DNA from: Aliiglaciecola sp041538045
GTDB taxonomy: Bacteria > Pseudomonadota > Gammaproteobacteria > Enterobacterales > Alteromonadaceae
Direction: 5' to 3'
Assembly (NCBI RefSeq): GCF_041538045.1
Contig: NZ_JBGOSE010000001.1
Coordinates: forward strand, 310,001 to 374,000
DNA length: 64,000 nt
Shown: positions 54,377 to 63,335 of the stretch, piece by piece
Numbering within the stretch: the first letter of the stretch is position 1
Layout of the letters: every line of letters starts with the position of its first letter
Notes under the pieces: generated by a model
Database searches by the model: none
Told to the model about the DNA's origin: nothing
What the model saw: only the letters and a program-made list of their open reading frames with translations
Translations under genes and position numbers: made by a program

Positions 54377-54396
54377 CACTGTATTTTAGAACAGTA
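54377..54396. promoter_or_regulatory. LexA (SOS) box
   Basis: CACTGTATTTTAGAACAGTA contains CTGT-N8-ACAG with extended symmetry (ACTGT...ACAGT) close to the gammaproteobacterial consensus TACTGTATATATATACAGTA. The nearest rightward genes are the MATE transporter (about 590 bp on) and uvrB (about 2 kb on). uvrB is a classical SOS gene, and no other LexA box was seen directly before it. Confidence 0.6.
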
Positions 54397-54502
54397 TTTA
54401 ATAATTCTGAAACATAAAATTACAGTCCCTCAGGTTAGTGTTGACTTACCTAAATTTTAGTCACATTACTGTAACATGGCGACTTTATTGGTGTGAGTAC
54501 AG

Positions 54503-54537
54503 TTATCCACTATTCCTGTGGATAAGTTTGTGTATAA
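54503..54537. promoter_or_regulatory. cluster of three DnaA-type boxes
   Basis: TTATCCACT (54503-54511, plus, one base from consensus), TTATCCACA on the minus strand (54517-54525, perfect) and TTATACACA on the minus strand (54529-54537, fits TTWTNCACA) lie within 35 bp. An AT-rich run follows. The cluster could titrate DnaA, regulate nearby genes or be part of an origin-like site. Confidence 0.5.
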
Positions 54538-54988
54538 CAGTTAAAGATTACAGATCATAATTTGTTTATAGAAGTCAATATAGCATTTGATATTTTTTCA
54601 AAAAAAATAATTATTTATAAAAATCATATCCTTACAACTTTTTGATTGTGAGTTGCACCAAAATGGAACATAAAGTTACCTGATCTTTGTTTCCCTGTGT
54701 GTATTTTTGTTGGCCAAATTAAAACTGTTTACTAAGATGTTGGATGTTAACATTTAGTTAACATTTTAAAGGGGTTAATAAAGACCAAAATACTTGTCGA
54801 AAATTCGTTTTAATCGCTGAAAGGCGAGATAAATAGTTAAAATATTTTAAATAGGCATATATTCGGAAATCTGTCTGTCATATAATTGATCGGCTGTTCT
54901 CGCGGCGTAAATACATTCCAAACATAATTCAATATACAGGTGGCATAGTTAATTATTGCTGTGTCTTTTAATTTGCCGATTAGCCTTA

Positions 54989-56368
54989 ATGAGTACAAGT
55001 ACAGTGAACGAGCCCAAAGCAACAAGCCGTAATAATGATTTGCTAAATGGCCCTATTTTCGAAACTCTTCAAAAAATGACAATGCCGATGATTTTAGCAA
55101 TGATTATGCTAATGACATTTGGTTTAGCTGATACATTTTTTGTTAGTATGTTAGGCACTACAGAACTGGCCGCAATTAGTTTCACTTTCCCAGTTACTTT
55201 TACCATTATTAGTTTGAATATTGGTTTAGGTATTGGGACTTCAGCCATAATTGGTCGCTCCTTGGGGTCAGGTGAAACTCATTTAGCAAAAGAGTTTGCT
55301 ACTGGCGCATTGATGCTGTCTTTTATTTTAGTCGGCATTTTAGCTTTTGTTGGGTATTTAGCGATTGATCCAATCTTTCGTTCAATGGGCGCCACTGACG
55401 AACTGCTCCCTTTTATCCATGACTACATGGTGTTGTGGTACGCAGCAGCAATTTTTTTAGCTGTTCCTATGGTGGGAAATAGTGTCTTGAGGGCGGCTGG
55501 CGATACCAAAACCCCCAGTATTGTTATGACTGTAGGGGGCATAATTAACGTTATTTTAGATCCTATTTTAATTTTTGGTTGGGGAGCCGTTCCTGCCTTA
55601 GGTATTAAAGGCGCAGCGCTAGCCACTGCTATTTCTTGGGGAATAGGGCTTCTTTATATATTGTATTTGCTGGCGATAAAACGAAAGTTAATGCTTCCTC
55701 GTTTGCTAACGTTTGACGAATTAAGGCTTACCAGTGGCGGAATTTTGCGAATAGGCTTGCCCGCCGCTGGAGCCAATATGTTAACGCCCATTGCCGGAGG
55801 TGTGATCATTAAAATTGTTTCGGTTTATGGGGCGGGTGCAGTTGCAGCGTGGGGAGTTGGTAGTCGTTTAGAGTCGATCGCCAGTATTTTAGTTTTAGCC
55901 CTTTCCATGGCGTTGCCACCATTTATCAGTCAAAATTTAGGGGCTAATAAACTCACTCGAGTTGCAACTAGTTACGCGCTTTCAGTGAAATCGGTACTAA
56001 TTATTCAGTTCATTGTTTACCTGATATTGTGTGCCGTTGCGCCTTATATAGCATCGTTGTTTGCAGAAGAGCAGCAAGTTGCAGATCTGATTGTTTTATT
56101 TTTATATATAGTTCCACTTGGTTATGGATTGCAAGGAGTGGTTATACTTACAAACTCTTCATTTAATGCGATGCATCAGCCAATCTCAGCCTTGCTCTTG
56201 AGCGTGGTCCGTTTATTTTTGTTTTTTGTGCCTTTGGCTTACGTGGGAAGTAGGTTGCTGGATATTCATGGTATGTTTTTTGGGATCATAGTGGCAAACC
56301 TTTGTACTGCGATAGTGGCTTATATTTGGTTTAAAAAAAGCACAAATATTCAGCATCAACCAGGATAA
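54989..56368 (+). CDS. MATE-family efflux transporter
   Basis: A 459-residue membrane protein with about twelve helices in two similar halves. PMILAMIMLMTFGLADTFFVSMLGTTELAAISFTFP and GLGIGTSAIIGRSLGSG belong to the first half, and GLPAAGANMLTPIAGGVI, GVGSRLESIASI and PPFISQNLGA to the second, all typical of MATE drug/cation antiporters. The start is taken as ATG 54989 (MSTSTVNEPK); the frame is open to 54956. The gene is 57 bp upstream of uvrB and may be cotranscribed. Confidence 0.9.
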   Translation: MSTSTVNEPKATSRNNDLLNGPIFETLQKMTMPMILAMIMLMTFGLADTFFVSMLGTTELAAISFTFPVTFTIISLNIGLGIGTSAIIGRSLGSGETHLAKEFATGALMLSFILVGILAFVGYLAIDPIFRSMGATDELLPFIHDYMVLWYAAAIFLAVPMVGNSVLRAAGDTKTPSIVMTVGGIINVILDPILIFGWGAVPALGIKGAALATAISWGIGLLYILYLLAIKRKLMLPRLLTFDELRLTSGGILRIGLPAAGANMLTPIAGGVIIKIVSVYGAGAVAAWGVGSRLESIASILVLALSMALPPFISQNLGANKLTRVATSYALSVKSVLIIQFIVYLILCAVAPYIASLFAEEQQVADLIVLFLYIVPLGYGLQGVVILTNSSFNAMHQPISALLLSVVRLFLFFVPLAYVGSRLLDIHGMFFGIIVANLCTAIVAYIWFKKSTNIQHQPG

Positions 56369-56425
56369 GTATTTTATTATTAAGGACAATTGCCAATTTG
56401 CATCTTATTAAGTAAGGAAAAGAAA

Positions 56426-58444
56426 TTGAGTCGACCATTTGATTTATCCTCACACTATCAACCAGCTGGTGACCAGCCTCAAGCTATTGAAAAGTTAGTG
56501 GATGGTTTAGAAAGCGGATTAGCAAATCAAACATTGTTAGGGGTAACGGGCTCAGGCAAAACCTTTACAATGGCGAATATTGTTTCACAAGTACAAAGAC
56601 CGACTTTAATACTTGCTCATAACAAAACCCTTGCAGCTCAATTGTATGGGGAAATGAAAGAGTTTTTCCCTAACAATGCAGTTGAGTACTTTGTATCTTA
56701 TTATGACTATTATCAGCCCGAGGCGTATGTGCCCAGCACTGATACTTTCATCGAAAAAGACTCTTCCATAAATGATCATATTGAACAAATGCGTTTGTCG
56801 GCTACCAAATCTTTGATGGAGCGTCGTGATGTTATTATTGTTTCAAGTGTCTCGGCTATATATGGTTTAGGTGATCCTGAGTCGTACATGAAAATGTTAC
56901 TGCATTTGCGCCAAGGGGATCTGATGGATCAAAGGGCAATTTTGCGACGTTTAGCAGAGTTACAATATAGCCGTAATGATGTTTCTTTCGAACGCGGTAC
57001 TTTCCGAGTACGTGGGGATGTTATTGATATTTTTCCTGCCGACTCTGAGAAGCAAGGCATCAGAGTTGAGCTGTTTGACGAAGAAATTGATGCCATTCGG
57101 TTATTCGACCCTTTAACCGGGAGTGTTGAGCAAACGGTTACCCGAGCCACGGTATTTCCAAAAACTCATTACGTTACGCCCAGAGAAAAGATTCTAGAAG
57201 CAATTGGTCATATCAAAGATGAGCTGAAAGAGCGCAGAGAACAGCTTAAATCTGTTCACAAATTAGTGGAAGAACAGCGCATTGTGCAACGTACTCAGTT
57301 TGATATGGAAATGATGCAAGAGCTAGGGTATTGCTCTGGAATTGAAAACTACTCTCGCTATTTATCAGGCAGAGCACCTGGTGAGCCACCACCAACATTG
57401 TTGGACTATTTCCCTGCTGACGGATTGTTGTTTGTGGACGAATCTCACGTCACGGTTTCACAAATAGGCGCTATGTATAAAGGCGATCGTTCACGTAAAG
57501 AAACTTTAGTTGAATTTGGTTTTAGGCTGCCCTCAGCACTGGATAATCGACCATTAAAATTTGACGAGTTTGAACAGATTTCGCCACAAACCATTTACGT
57601 GTCTGCGACACCGGGTAAATATGAATTAGAGAAATCCGGTGAGGATATAATTGAACAAGTTGTCAGACCGACAGGTTTGCTTGACCCTGAAGTTGAAGTG
57701 AGGCCCGTTGCCACTCAAGTTGATGATGTAATGTCGGAAATAAATTTACGTGTGGCGAAAAACGAAAGAGTGTTAGTCACTACCTTGACTAAACGTATGG
57801 CTGAAGATCTCACCGATTATTTGGATGAACATGGTATTCGAGTGCGTTATCTGCATTCAGACATCGATACCGTTGAGCGGATTGAGATTATCCGTGATTT
57901 GCGATTGGGTAAGTTTGATGTTTTGGTTGGAATTAACCTGCTTCGTGAAGGTTTAGATATGCCAGAAGTGTCTTTAGTGGCTATTTTAGATGCCGATAAA
58001 GAAGGTTTTTTACGTTCTGATCGCTCGCTAATTCAGTCTATGGGAAGGGCTGCACGAAATGTAAACGGTAAAGCCATACTTTACGCTGACCGCATTACCG
58101 GTTCGATGGAAAGGGCAATGAAAGAAACCGAGCGTCGCCGTGAAAAGCAACATCAACATAATTTAGACAACGGTATTCAACCTACCCAGTTAAACAAACC
58201 TATTACCGACATTATGGATTTAGGTGAGGGGAATTCCGTTGATGTGGGTGGCAAAGTTAAGTTGCGGAAAATTGCAGAAGCTAACAAAACTTATAAGGCA
58301 ATGACTGCTACTGAATTAATGACAAAAATTGCTGAATTAGAGAAACAAATGTTTACTGCGGCTCGAGAATTAGAGTTTGAAAAGGCGGCAAGTCTGCGAG
58401 ATGAAGTAGAGCTATTGCGCGAACAAAGTGTAAAGTTGTCTTAG
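56426..58444 (+). CDS. uvrB: excinuclease ABC subunit B
   Basis: Damage-verifying helicase of nucleotide excision repair, 672 residues. Walker A GVTGSGKT near residue 38. The beta-hairpin YYDYYQPEAYVP inserts between strands. Other motifs are DESHVTV, SATPGKYE, GINLLREGLDMPEVSLVAILDADKEGFLRS and SMGRAARN. The UVR domain (EKQMFTAARELEFEKAASLRDEV) at the C-terminus binds UvrC. Start TTG 56426 (MSRPFDLSSHYQPAGDQP) has AAGGAAAAG upstream; ATG 56390 would add an unrelated leader. Possible SOS control through the distant LexA box upstream of the MATE gene. Confidence 0.96.
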   Translation: MSRPFDLSSHYQPAGDQPQAIEKLVDGLESGLANQTLLGVTGSGKTFTMANIVSQVQRPTLILAHNKTLAAQLYGEMKEFFPNNAVEYFVSYYDYYQPEAYVPSTDTFIEKDSSINDHIEQMRLSATKSLMERRDVIIVSSVSAIYGLGDPESYMKMLLHLRQGDLMDQRAILRRLAELQYSRNDVSFERGTFRVRGDVIDIFPADSEKQGIRVELFDEEIDAIRLFDPLTGSVEQTVTRATVFPKTHYVTPREKILEAIGHIKDELKERREQLKSVHKLVEEQRIVQRTQFDMEMMQELGYCSGIENYSRYLSGRAPGEPPPTLLDYFPADGLLFVDESHVTVSQIGAMYKGDRSRKETLVEFGFRLPSALDNRPLKFDEFEQISPQTIYVSATPGKYELEKSGEDIIEQVVRPTGLLDPEVEVRPVATQVDDVMSEINLRVAKNERVLVTTLTKRMAEDLTDYLDEHGIRVRYLHSDIDTVERIEIIRDLRLGKFDVLVGINLLREGLDMPEVSLVAILDADKEGFLRSDRSLIQSMGRAARNVNGKAILYADRITGSMERAMKETERRREKQHQHNLDNGIQPTQLNKPITDIMDLGEGNSVDVGGKVKLRKIAEANKTYKAMTATELMTKIAELEKQMFTAARELEFEKAASLRDEVELLREQSVKLS

Positions 58445-58670
58445 GTAAATGTTCTAAATGTTGTTACCTAGGCTGGGGTATCTGTGTTTGTGATGTGTGT
58501 ATTCAGCCTTATTAAGGTATGAGTTTAGATAAGGTTTAATTAACGACGCTAAGATTCTAAATAGCTAATACCGCTATAGAATAAACTGTAATTAATGATT
58601 GTAATACGGATGCGGCTTGCCTAATATAGCAATTAGAGTATCTATTTACATACCTTACATTGGTGTATTT

Positions 58671-59594
58671 ATGTTAAACCGTTTACAAGAATCAGATATT
58701 AAATTGTTACGCGTTTTCTACGCTGTAGCATCATGCAATGGCTTTACTGCTGCTGAGCCTGTCTTGAGAATGCAACGTCCAAATATCAGTGCTGCCATCA
58801 AAAAGCTTGAAGAAAGATTGGATTTAGTACTCTGTCATCGTGGTCGAGGTGGCTTTCAAATGACAAAAGAAGGTGAAGTTGTTTTTCAGGAAACCAAGCG
58901 CATCTTTAATGCGTTCGATAATTTTGTCTTCAATCTGAAAAGTCTGCATGACGATTATTCTGGGCATATTACTTTAGTCTTAATGGCGGGTTTGCCTCTT
59001 TCTATGCATTTAGCGGTGAGTAAGGCTGTTAAAAGTACCATGAAGAAGTTTGATGATATTCACGTTAACATTCAAACCCGACTATATAATGAAGTAGAGC
59101 ATGTTGCTTTATCTGGAGAATGTCATTTAGTTATCTCTACTTATGACATGGTGAAGCCGGAATCGGTGACTTTCCATCCAGTGGATCATATTTGTCACGG
59201 ACGATTGTATTGTGCACCATCTCATCCTTTAGCTAAGTATAAAGAAGCCTTACCCGATAATTTAAAAATAGAAGATTATCCCGCCATAGGAATTTCCGGA
59301 TTATCATCAGCTAACTATATTCAAGATGAAAGTCGTTTGCTGATTCAAACGTTTTCAGACTCTTTTGATGGCTGTATGTCGGCTATTATGACGGGTGAAT
59401 ATGTTGGTTTATTGCCTGATTATATGACCAAAGAGCAAGGTGCTGGTTTGGGCTTAGTGCCTGTAGGTGGCGGTAAAATGTTTGAATTCGAACATGAGCT
59501 ATTTGTGATGAATGGGAAAAATACTCGATTGAACCCAGTGTTGCGCCACTGCATCAAAGAGCTGAGTTACTTCATAAAAGAAAGTCAGAAATAA
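58671..59594 (+). CDS. LysR-family transcriptional regulator
   Basis: A 307-residue regulator: helix-turn-helix LLRVFYAVASCNGFTAAEPVLRMQRPNISAAIKKLEERLDLVLCHRGRGGFQMTKEGE, then an effector domain. The start ATG 58671 (MLNRLQESDIKLLRVF) fits family length; an in-frame start at 58617 adds 18 residues. No divergent neighbour is close, so the target is not apparent. The motif HRGRGGFQMTKEG is typical of one group of proteobacterial LysR proteins controlling small-molecule metabolism. Confidence 0.88.
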   Translation: MLNRLQESDIKLLRVFYAVASCNGFTAAEPVLRMQRPNISAAIKKLEERLDLVLCHRGRGGFQMTKEGEVVFQETKRIFNAFDNFVFNLKSLHDDYSGHITLVLMAGLPLSMHLAVSKAVKSTMKKFDDIHVNIQTRLYNEVEHVALSGECHLVISTYDMVKPESVTFHPVDHICHGRLYCAPSHPLAKYKEALPDNLKIEDYPAIGISGLSSANYIQDESRLLIQTFSDSFDGCMSAIMTGEYVGLLPDYMTKEQGAGLGLVPVGGGKMFEFEHELFVMNGKNTRLNPVLRHCIKELSYFIKESQK

Positions 59595-59611
59595 AGTTAG
59601 GTTCAAACGAT

Positions 59612-59648
59612 AAGAAATGCCAGCAATTTTGCTGGCATTTCTTATTTA
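59612..59648. terminator. bidirectional terminator
   Basis: A perfect 14-bp stem, AAGAAATGCCAGCA (59612-59625) with TGCTGGCATTTCTT (59630-59643), and ATTT loop. It lies between the convergent LysR and M28 genes and has A/T-rich flanks on both sides. Confidence 0.88.
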
Positions 59649-59660
59649 ATGCTGCGTATG

Positions 59661-61295
59661 TTAACGTTGAAACTCGCTGGTTTTACTCCAATTTGGCCAA
59701 TCGTTTGAATTAGCAATGTTATAACCTACGTCGAATAACATTTGGGTATCTTCTTGGATGCCGCCAAAGTCCCATTTTTCTCTAAATTGATCACACACCT
59801 GATGGTAACATCCTTTAACGACAACGCTGGCGCGTTTACGATACTTGGCAGTCGCTTCGTCTATTGGTTCATTGCCGCCTTTGGCATAAAGTGCTGGAAC
59901 ACCTTTTTTGGCGAAGCTGAAATGATCTGAACGGTAGTACGAGCCGGCTTCGGGTCTGTCTTCTTGAGTCAGGTAGCGCTTTTGTTTAGTTACTGCAGAT
60001 TCCAGGTATTTCTCCAGATCCGATTTGCCCATACCTACCACTGCAACGTTCTTGGTTCTGCCTAAAACGTTGAGGGCATCCATATTCAAGTTGGCCACGG
60101 TTTTTTCTAGGGGAATAATGGGATGTTCGGAATAATATTTAGAGCCCAGTAACCCTTGTTCTTCAGCTGTCACTATTAAAAAGGTTATGGAACGAGCCGG
60201 TCGAATGGAAAGTTCTGAAAATGCTTTGGCCATGGTTAAACTAGCAGCGACACCTGTGGCGTTATCGTGGGCGCCATTATAGATTTGATCGCCTTTTAAA
60301 CTGGTGTCCATGCCTAGATGGTCCCAATGAGCGGTGTATATTATGTGCTCATCAGCAGCTACGCTGCCTGGTAAAGTGGCAATCACATTATTACTAACTG
60401 ACTTTTTCAATTTACTGTTTATGCTAATTGATGCTTTTGTACCCAAGGTTTTAGAGTAAGGGCCTTGCATGGCTTTGGCTTTTTCTGCACTAAAGTCAAG
60501 TCCTGCTTCAGTGAACACTTTATTGGCTGCTTCGAGACTAATCCAACCTTCTACGGCCACTCTGTCGGCATTTCCATTTTTGGAAACTAGACTGTATTGA
60601 GGACCACTCCAACTGTTGGAGACTACAGACCAGCCATAGGAAGCGGGGGCGGTTTCATGGACAATAATAGCAGCTTCGGCTCCTTGGCGGCTGGCTTCTT
60701 CATATTTATATGTCCAGCGACCGTAGTAGGTCATTGTTTTACCTTGAAACTTGCCACTTTCTGGGTTTTCGAAACCAGGATCATTAACTAAAATGACTAC
60801 GGTTTTACCTTTAACATCTAAACCTTCATAATCATTCCATTCGTATTCTGGTGCATTTACCCCATACCCAACAAACACAATTTCAGAATCGATTAGATTA
60901 ACTTGCGGTGTTTCCCGCTTTGACGAGGCAACCATATTTTTTTGATATTCAAAAGTGTTTTCGCCCATGTGCAACTGCATGTTTGGATCGGCAGTGATTT
61001 CCATCAACTCCACTGCTTGTAGATAGCTATTACCATTACCAGGCTGATATCCGAGGGTCTTGAAATTCTCGACTAGATACTCAAGGGTTTTGGTTTCGCC
61101 ATGGGAGGTTGGGGCTCTGCCTTCATACTCATCAGAAGATATAATTTTGACGTGTTGTCTCAACTCTTGTTCACTGATGTTGTCATACACTTGCTGGAAG
61201 TTACTTTGCGGACTTTTGCTGTTTGGCAGTTGGTTACACCCCGCAACCGCTAAAATCGATAATATTACTGGAAAAATAAAACGCATTGATTGCAT
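59661..61295 (-). CDS. M28-family peptidase, lipoprotein
   Basis: A 544-residue peptidase with a lipoprotein signal (ILAVAGC, lipidated Cys20). A PA domain is inserted (residues ~130-270, including VIVHETAPASYGWSV). The zinc ligands are in TAHWDHLGMD, NGAHDNATGVAAS, VTAEEQGLLGSKYY, NLNMDALNV and YYRSDHFSFAKKGVPAL. It is probably anchored to the outer membrane facing the periplasm or surface and removes N-terminal residues. ATG 61295 has AAGAG 7 bp upstream; the alternative ATG 61286 is close. Confidence 0.9.
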   Translation of the reverse strand: MQSMRFIFPVILSILAVAGCNQLPNSKSPQSNFQQVYDNISEQELRQHVKIISSDEYEGRAPTSHGETKTLEYLVENFKTLGYQPGNGNSYLQAVELMEITADPNMQLHMGENTFEYQKNMVASSKRETPQVNLIDSEIVFVGYGVNAPEYEWNDYEGLDVKGKTVVILVNDPGFENPESGKFQGKTMTYYGRWTYKYEEASRQGAEAAIIVHETAPASYGWSVVSNSWSGPQYSLVSKNGNADRVAVEGWISLEAANKVFTEAGLDFSAEKAKAMQGPYSKTLGTKASISINSKLKKSVSNNVIATLPGSVAADEHIIYTAHWDHLGMDTSLKGDQIYNGAHDNATGVAASLTMAKAFSELSIRPARSITFLIVTAEEQGLLGSKYYSEHPIIPLEKTVANLNMDALNVLGRTKNVAVVGMGKSDLEKYLESAVTKQKRYLTQEDRPEAGSYYRSDHFSFAKKGVPALYAKGGNEPIDEATAKYRKRASVVVKGCYHQVCDQFREKWDFGGIQEDTQMLFDVGYNIANSNDWPNWSKTSEFQR

Positions 61296-61361
61296 ATTGT
61301 TACTCTTATAATTACATTTGTCCCCAGTATAAGAAATCCATCAACAAGACTCTAGTAACCA

Positions 61362-62393
61362 ATGACATCCGTTAACCAACCATCGCCCCGTGAGTGCCAC
61401 GAATTGTGGACAGGCATCGTAAAAAGACCGCCTTTTACTGAACTCGAACAGCGTTACAGCTTAACCAAATTCGACAATTTATTGCATGCAGACACGCTTA
61501 ACGTCTTAAAAAGTGAGCTTCCCACCATTGAAGGTTCCTTACGTGGACAGGCATCGCACGATGTTTCTTGGGTACCTCTAAAAATTTCTCAACGTGGACA
61601 GGCATCGCACGATGTTTCTGGGGTACCTCTAAAAACTTCTCAACGTGGACAGGCATCTAAAGATGGTTTTGAATTTACGTTTAAGTGTCAAGATTCAATG
61701 CCTGAGACAGGAGATTATTATGAAACTATCATTTTTAAAGATAGAGTCATTCCTACTCGCCCAAATTCATGGCATGACTTATTTAATGGACTGGTTTGGC
61801 TCAATTTCCCTAAAACTAAAACCCTTTTAAATCGATGGCACGTTGAAGATATTCAATCATATGGGTTAACACCTCGTACACACCGTAGAAATCAAATTAC
61901 CTTATTTGATGAGTGCGGTATCGTTTTAGCTGTATCTGATTCAAGGGTCTGTGAACACTTAGCCAATCATCAGTGGCAAAAGGTTTTTATCGAAGACAGG
62001 CATAAGTGGGATAACCAAGATGCAATGTTCAATGATGAGATAAACGCCGTTTTTAACATGGACTGCCATGTTAATAGTCATGAACATAAGCCGCAAATAA
62101 AAGCATTCGTTTTTGGGCACGCAAATTATGAAATGCTTTTGAATCCATTCATTGGGCTAACTGGGAAGTGGCTACCGATCAAAGTGGATGACCGCTTTTT
62201 TGCTGAGAATCATACCCGTCAGCTAAGCACTTTAGATTCATCTCTATATGATCTTTTATGTTGTAAAAACTCACTTTCAGATTCAGGTAAGCTATCGCCA
62301 ATCCCTTTGTTGGGGATACCTGGTTGGTATTCCCAAAACCAAAGTAGAGAGTTTTATTTGAATCAAGACTATTTTAGACCGGCGCGTAGCTAG
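61362..62393 (+). CDS. DUF3025-family protein with internal repeat insertion
   Basis: A 343-residue protein. The DUF3025 core is seen from about residue 110: YETIIFKDRVIPTRPNSWHDLFNGLVWLNFPKTKTLLN, QITLFDECGIVLAV and FGHANYEMLLNPFIGLTGK. Family function is unknown. Between the N-terminal part and the core, 17-residue units (RGQASHDVS.VPLK.SQ) repeat twice and begin a third time, inserted in frame by a 51-bp DNA repeat. Without it the protein would be close to the usual length. Weak ribosome site (AGTAACCA before ATG 61362). Confidence 0.85.
   Translation: MTSVNQPSPRECHELWTGIVKRPPFTELEQRYSLTKFDNLLHADTLNVLKSELPTIEGSLRGQASHDVSWVPLKISQRGQASHDVSGVPLKTSQRGQASKDGFEFTFKCQDSMPETGDYYETIIFKDRVIPTRPNSWHDLFNGLVWLNFPKTKTLLNRWHVEDIQSYGLTPRTHRRNQITLFDECGIVLAVSDSRVCEHLANHQWQKVFIEDRHKWDNQDAMFNDEINAVFNMDCHVNSHEHKPQIKAFVFGHANYEMLLNPFIGLTGKWLPIKVDDRFFAENHTRQLSTLDSSLYDLLCCKNSLSDSGKLSPIPLLGIPGWYSQNQSREFYLNQDYFRPARS
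61542..61657 (+). repeat. 51-bp direct repeat, two full and one partial copy, inside the DUF3025 gene
   Basis: Units begin at 61542, 61593 and 61644, each with CGTGGACAGGCATC. The first two differ at only two of 51 bases; the third matches for about 14 bases and then diverges. The 13-mer GTGGACAGGCATC also occurs at 61406-61418 in another frame and at 7483-7495 in a non-coding region. Confidence 0.9.
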
Positions 62394-62407
62394 TTATTCT
62401 ATTTCGA

Positions 62408-63112
62408 TTAATTTATTACAATTAATAAGAACCAAAGTGTAATTACAATGGCAAATGGTGCAATGGCTACGGTGTAAATTTTGGCTCTGTTGAATTTAGT
62501 CCAATGACTCAATCCTACTGCTATGAGGTAAATACTAAAAAACAGCTCTGGCTTAACCAAGTTTGCTAAACCAAACCACTTAGAGTCCTCGCCTAAGCCT
62601 AACCAATAAGATAATGCTAAAGGATTCAACTCACTGATTGGCATTTGATTGTTTCCGGCTAAAGCCAAAACTAGTATTGCCGTTATAAAACTAATAACTG
62701 AAGGTAAAGAGATCCACCACGTAAAACCATACCAGTCAGTAAATCCATTAATGCACTCTTCATCTGTTTTAGCTACTAAATTAAGATAGGCGGCAAGTAC
62801 TAAATTAACGATTACTTGGAATAAAAAAGCAACTATTAGGATGCCAACAACTAAAAAATCAGGTCTAATTTGCGCTCTAATATTATTTTGTTCAGCAGGA
62901 CTAAGATTACCCGCTGTGCTATTAACGATATAATCCCTATACCATTCGAAATCGACAAAGTTATAGTATAAATATAATGGTAGTAAGACAAAGCTCATAA
63001 CTAAAACAAAGGGTATCCAAGACCAATTGTCGTTGTTGTTTACAGCCTCAAAAACACCATTTGGCTTTGTGAAAATTTGTAAAGAAGCTTGCAAAGGGTT
63101 TTTCGGTTGCAT
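62408..63112 (-). CDS. YIP1-family inner membrane protein
   Basis: A 234-residue protein with five hydrophobic segments. The N-terminal IFTKPNGVFEAVN...WSWIPFVLVMSFVLLPLYLYY is typical of bacterial YIP1-domain proteins, often next to ABC-2 transporters. Here an ABC ATPase gene starts 220 bp away on the opposite strand. Function unknown. Confidence 0.8.
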   Translation of the reverse strand: MQPKNPLQASLQIFTKPNGVFEAVNNNDNWSWIPFVLVMSFVLLPLYLYYNFVDFEWYRDYIVNSTAGNLSPAEQNNIRAQIRPDFLVVGILIVAFLFQVIVNLVLAAYLNLVAKTDEECINGFTDWYGFTWWISLPSVISFITAILVLALAGNNQMPISELNPLALSYWLGLGEDSKWFGLANLVKPELFFSIYLIAVGLSHWTKFNRAKIYTVAIAPFAIVITLWFLLIVIN

Positions 63113-63335
63113 AACAAAAGTGCTCTCGTTGAGTTATAGTTTTCGAGGCTCAATAAAAGTGAATTAAAAGGGGAGCCATAAATATCGAGTTTAAGTGTTC
63201 TCAATTATATGTAATAAATCCAGTAAGTTATACACTATTGAACAAGAGAGAGCGATTTATCAAAATTTGTTCTTAAAAAAACGATTTAGTTAAACGAATG
63301 AGTTTACCTAGCTCAGATATAATCAGGGAAAAGTA

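Larger units (their letters stand above)
53917..54988. other. 1.07-kb AT-rich non-coding region with LexA and DnaA-type sites
   Basis: Open frames are all short; the best (plus, from GTG near 54253, about 37 codons) has no recognisable product. The region holds a near-consensus LexA box, three clustered DnaA-type boxes, a very AT-rich run (54540-54660) and a tandem GTTAACATTT pair (54746-54755, 54757-54766). The MATE-uvrB genes start after it. Confidence 0.6.

Noticed and set aside
54837..55025. Minus-strand 62-codon frame before the MATE gene
   Set aside because: Overlaps the MATE start and has no supporting features.
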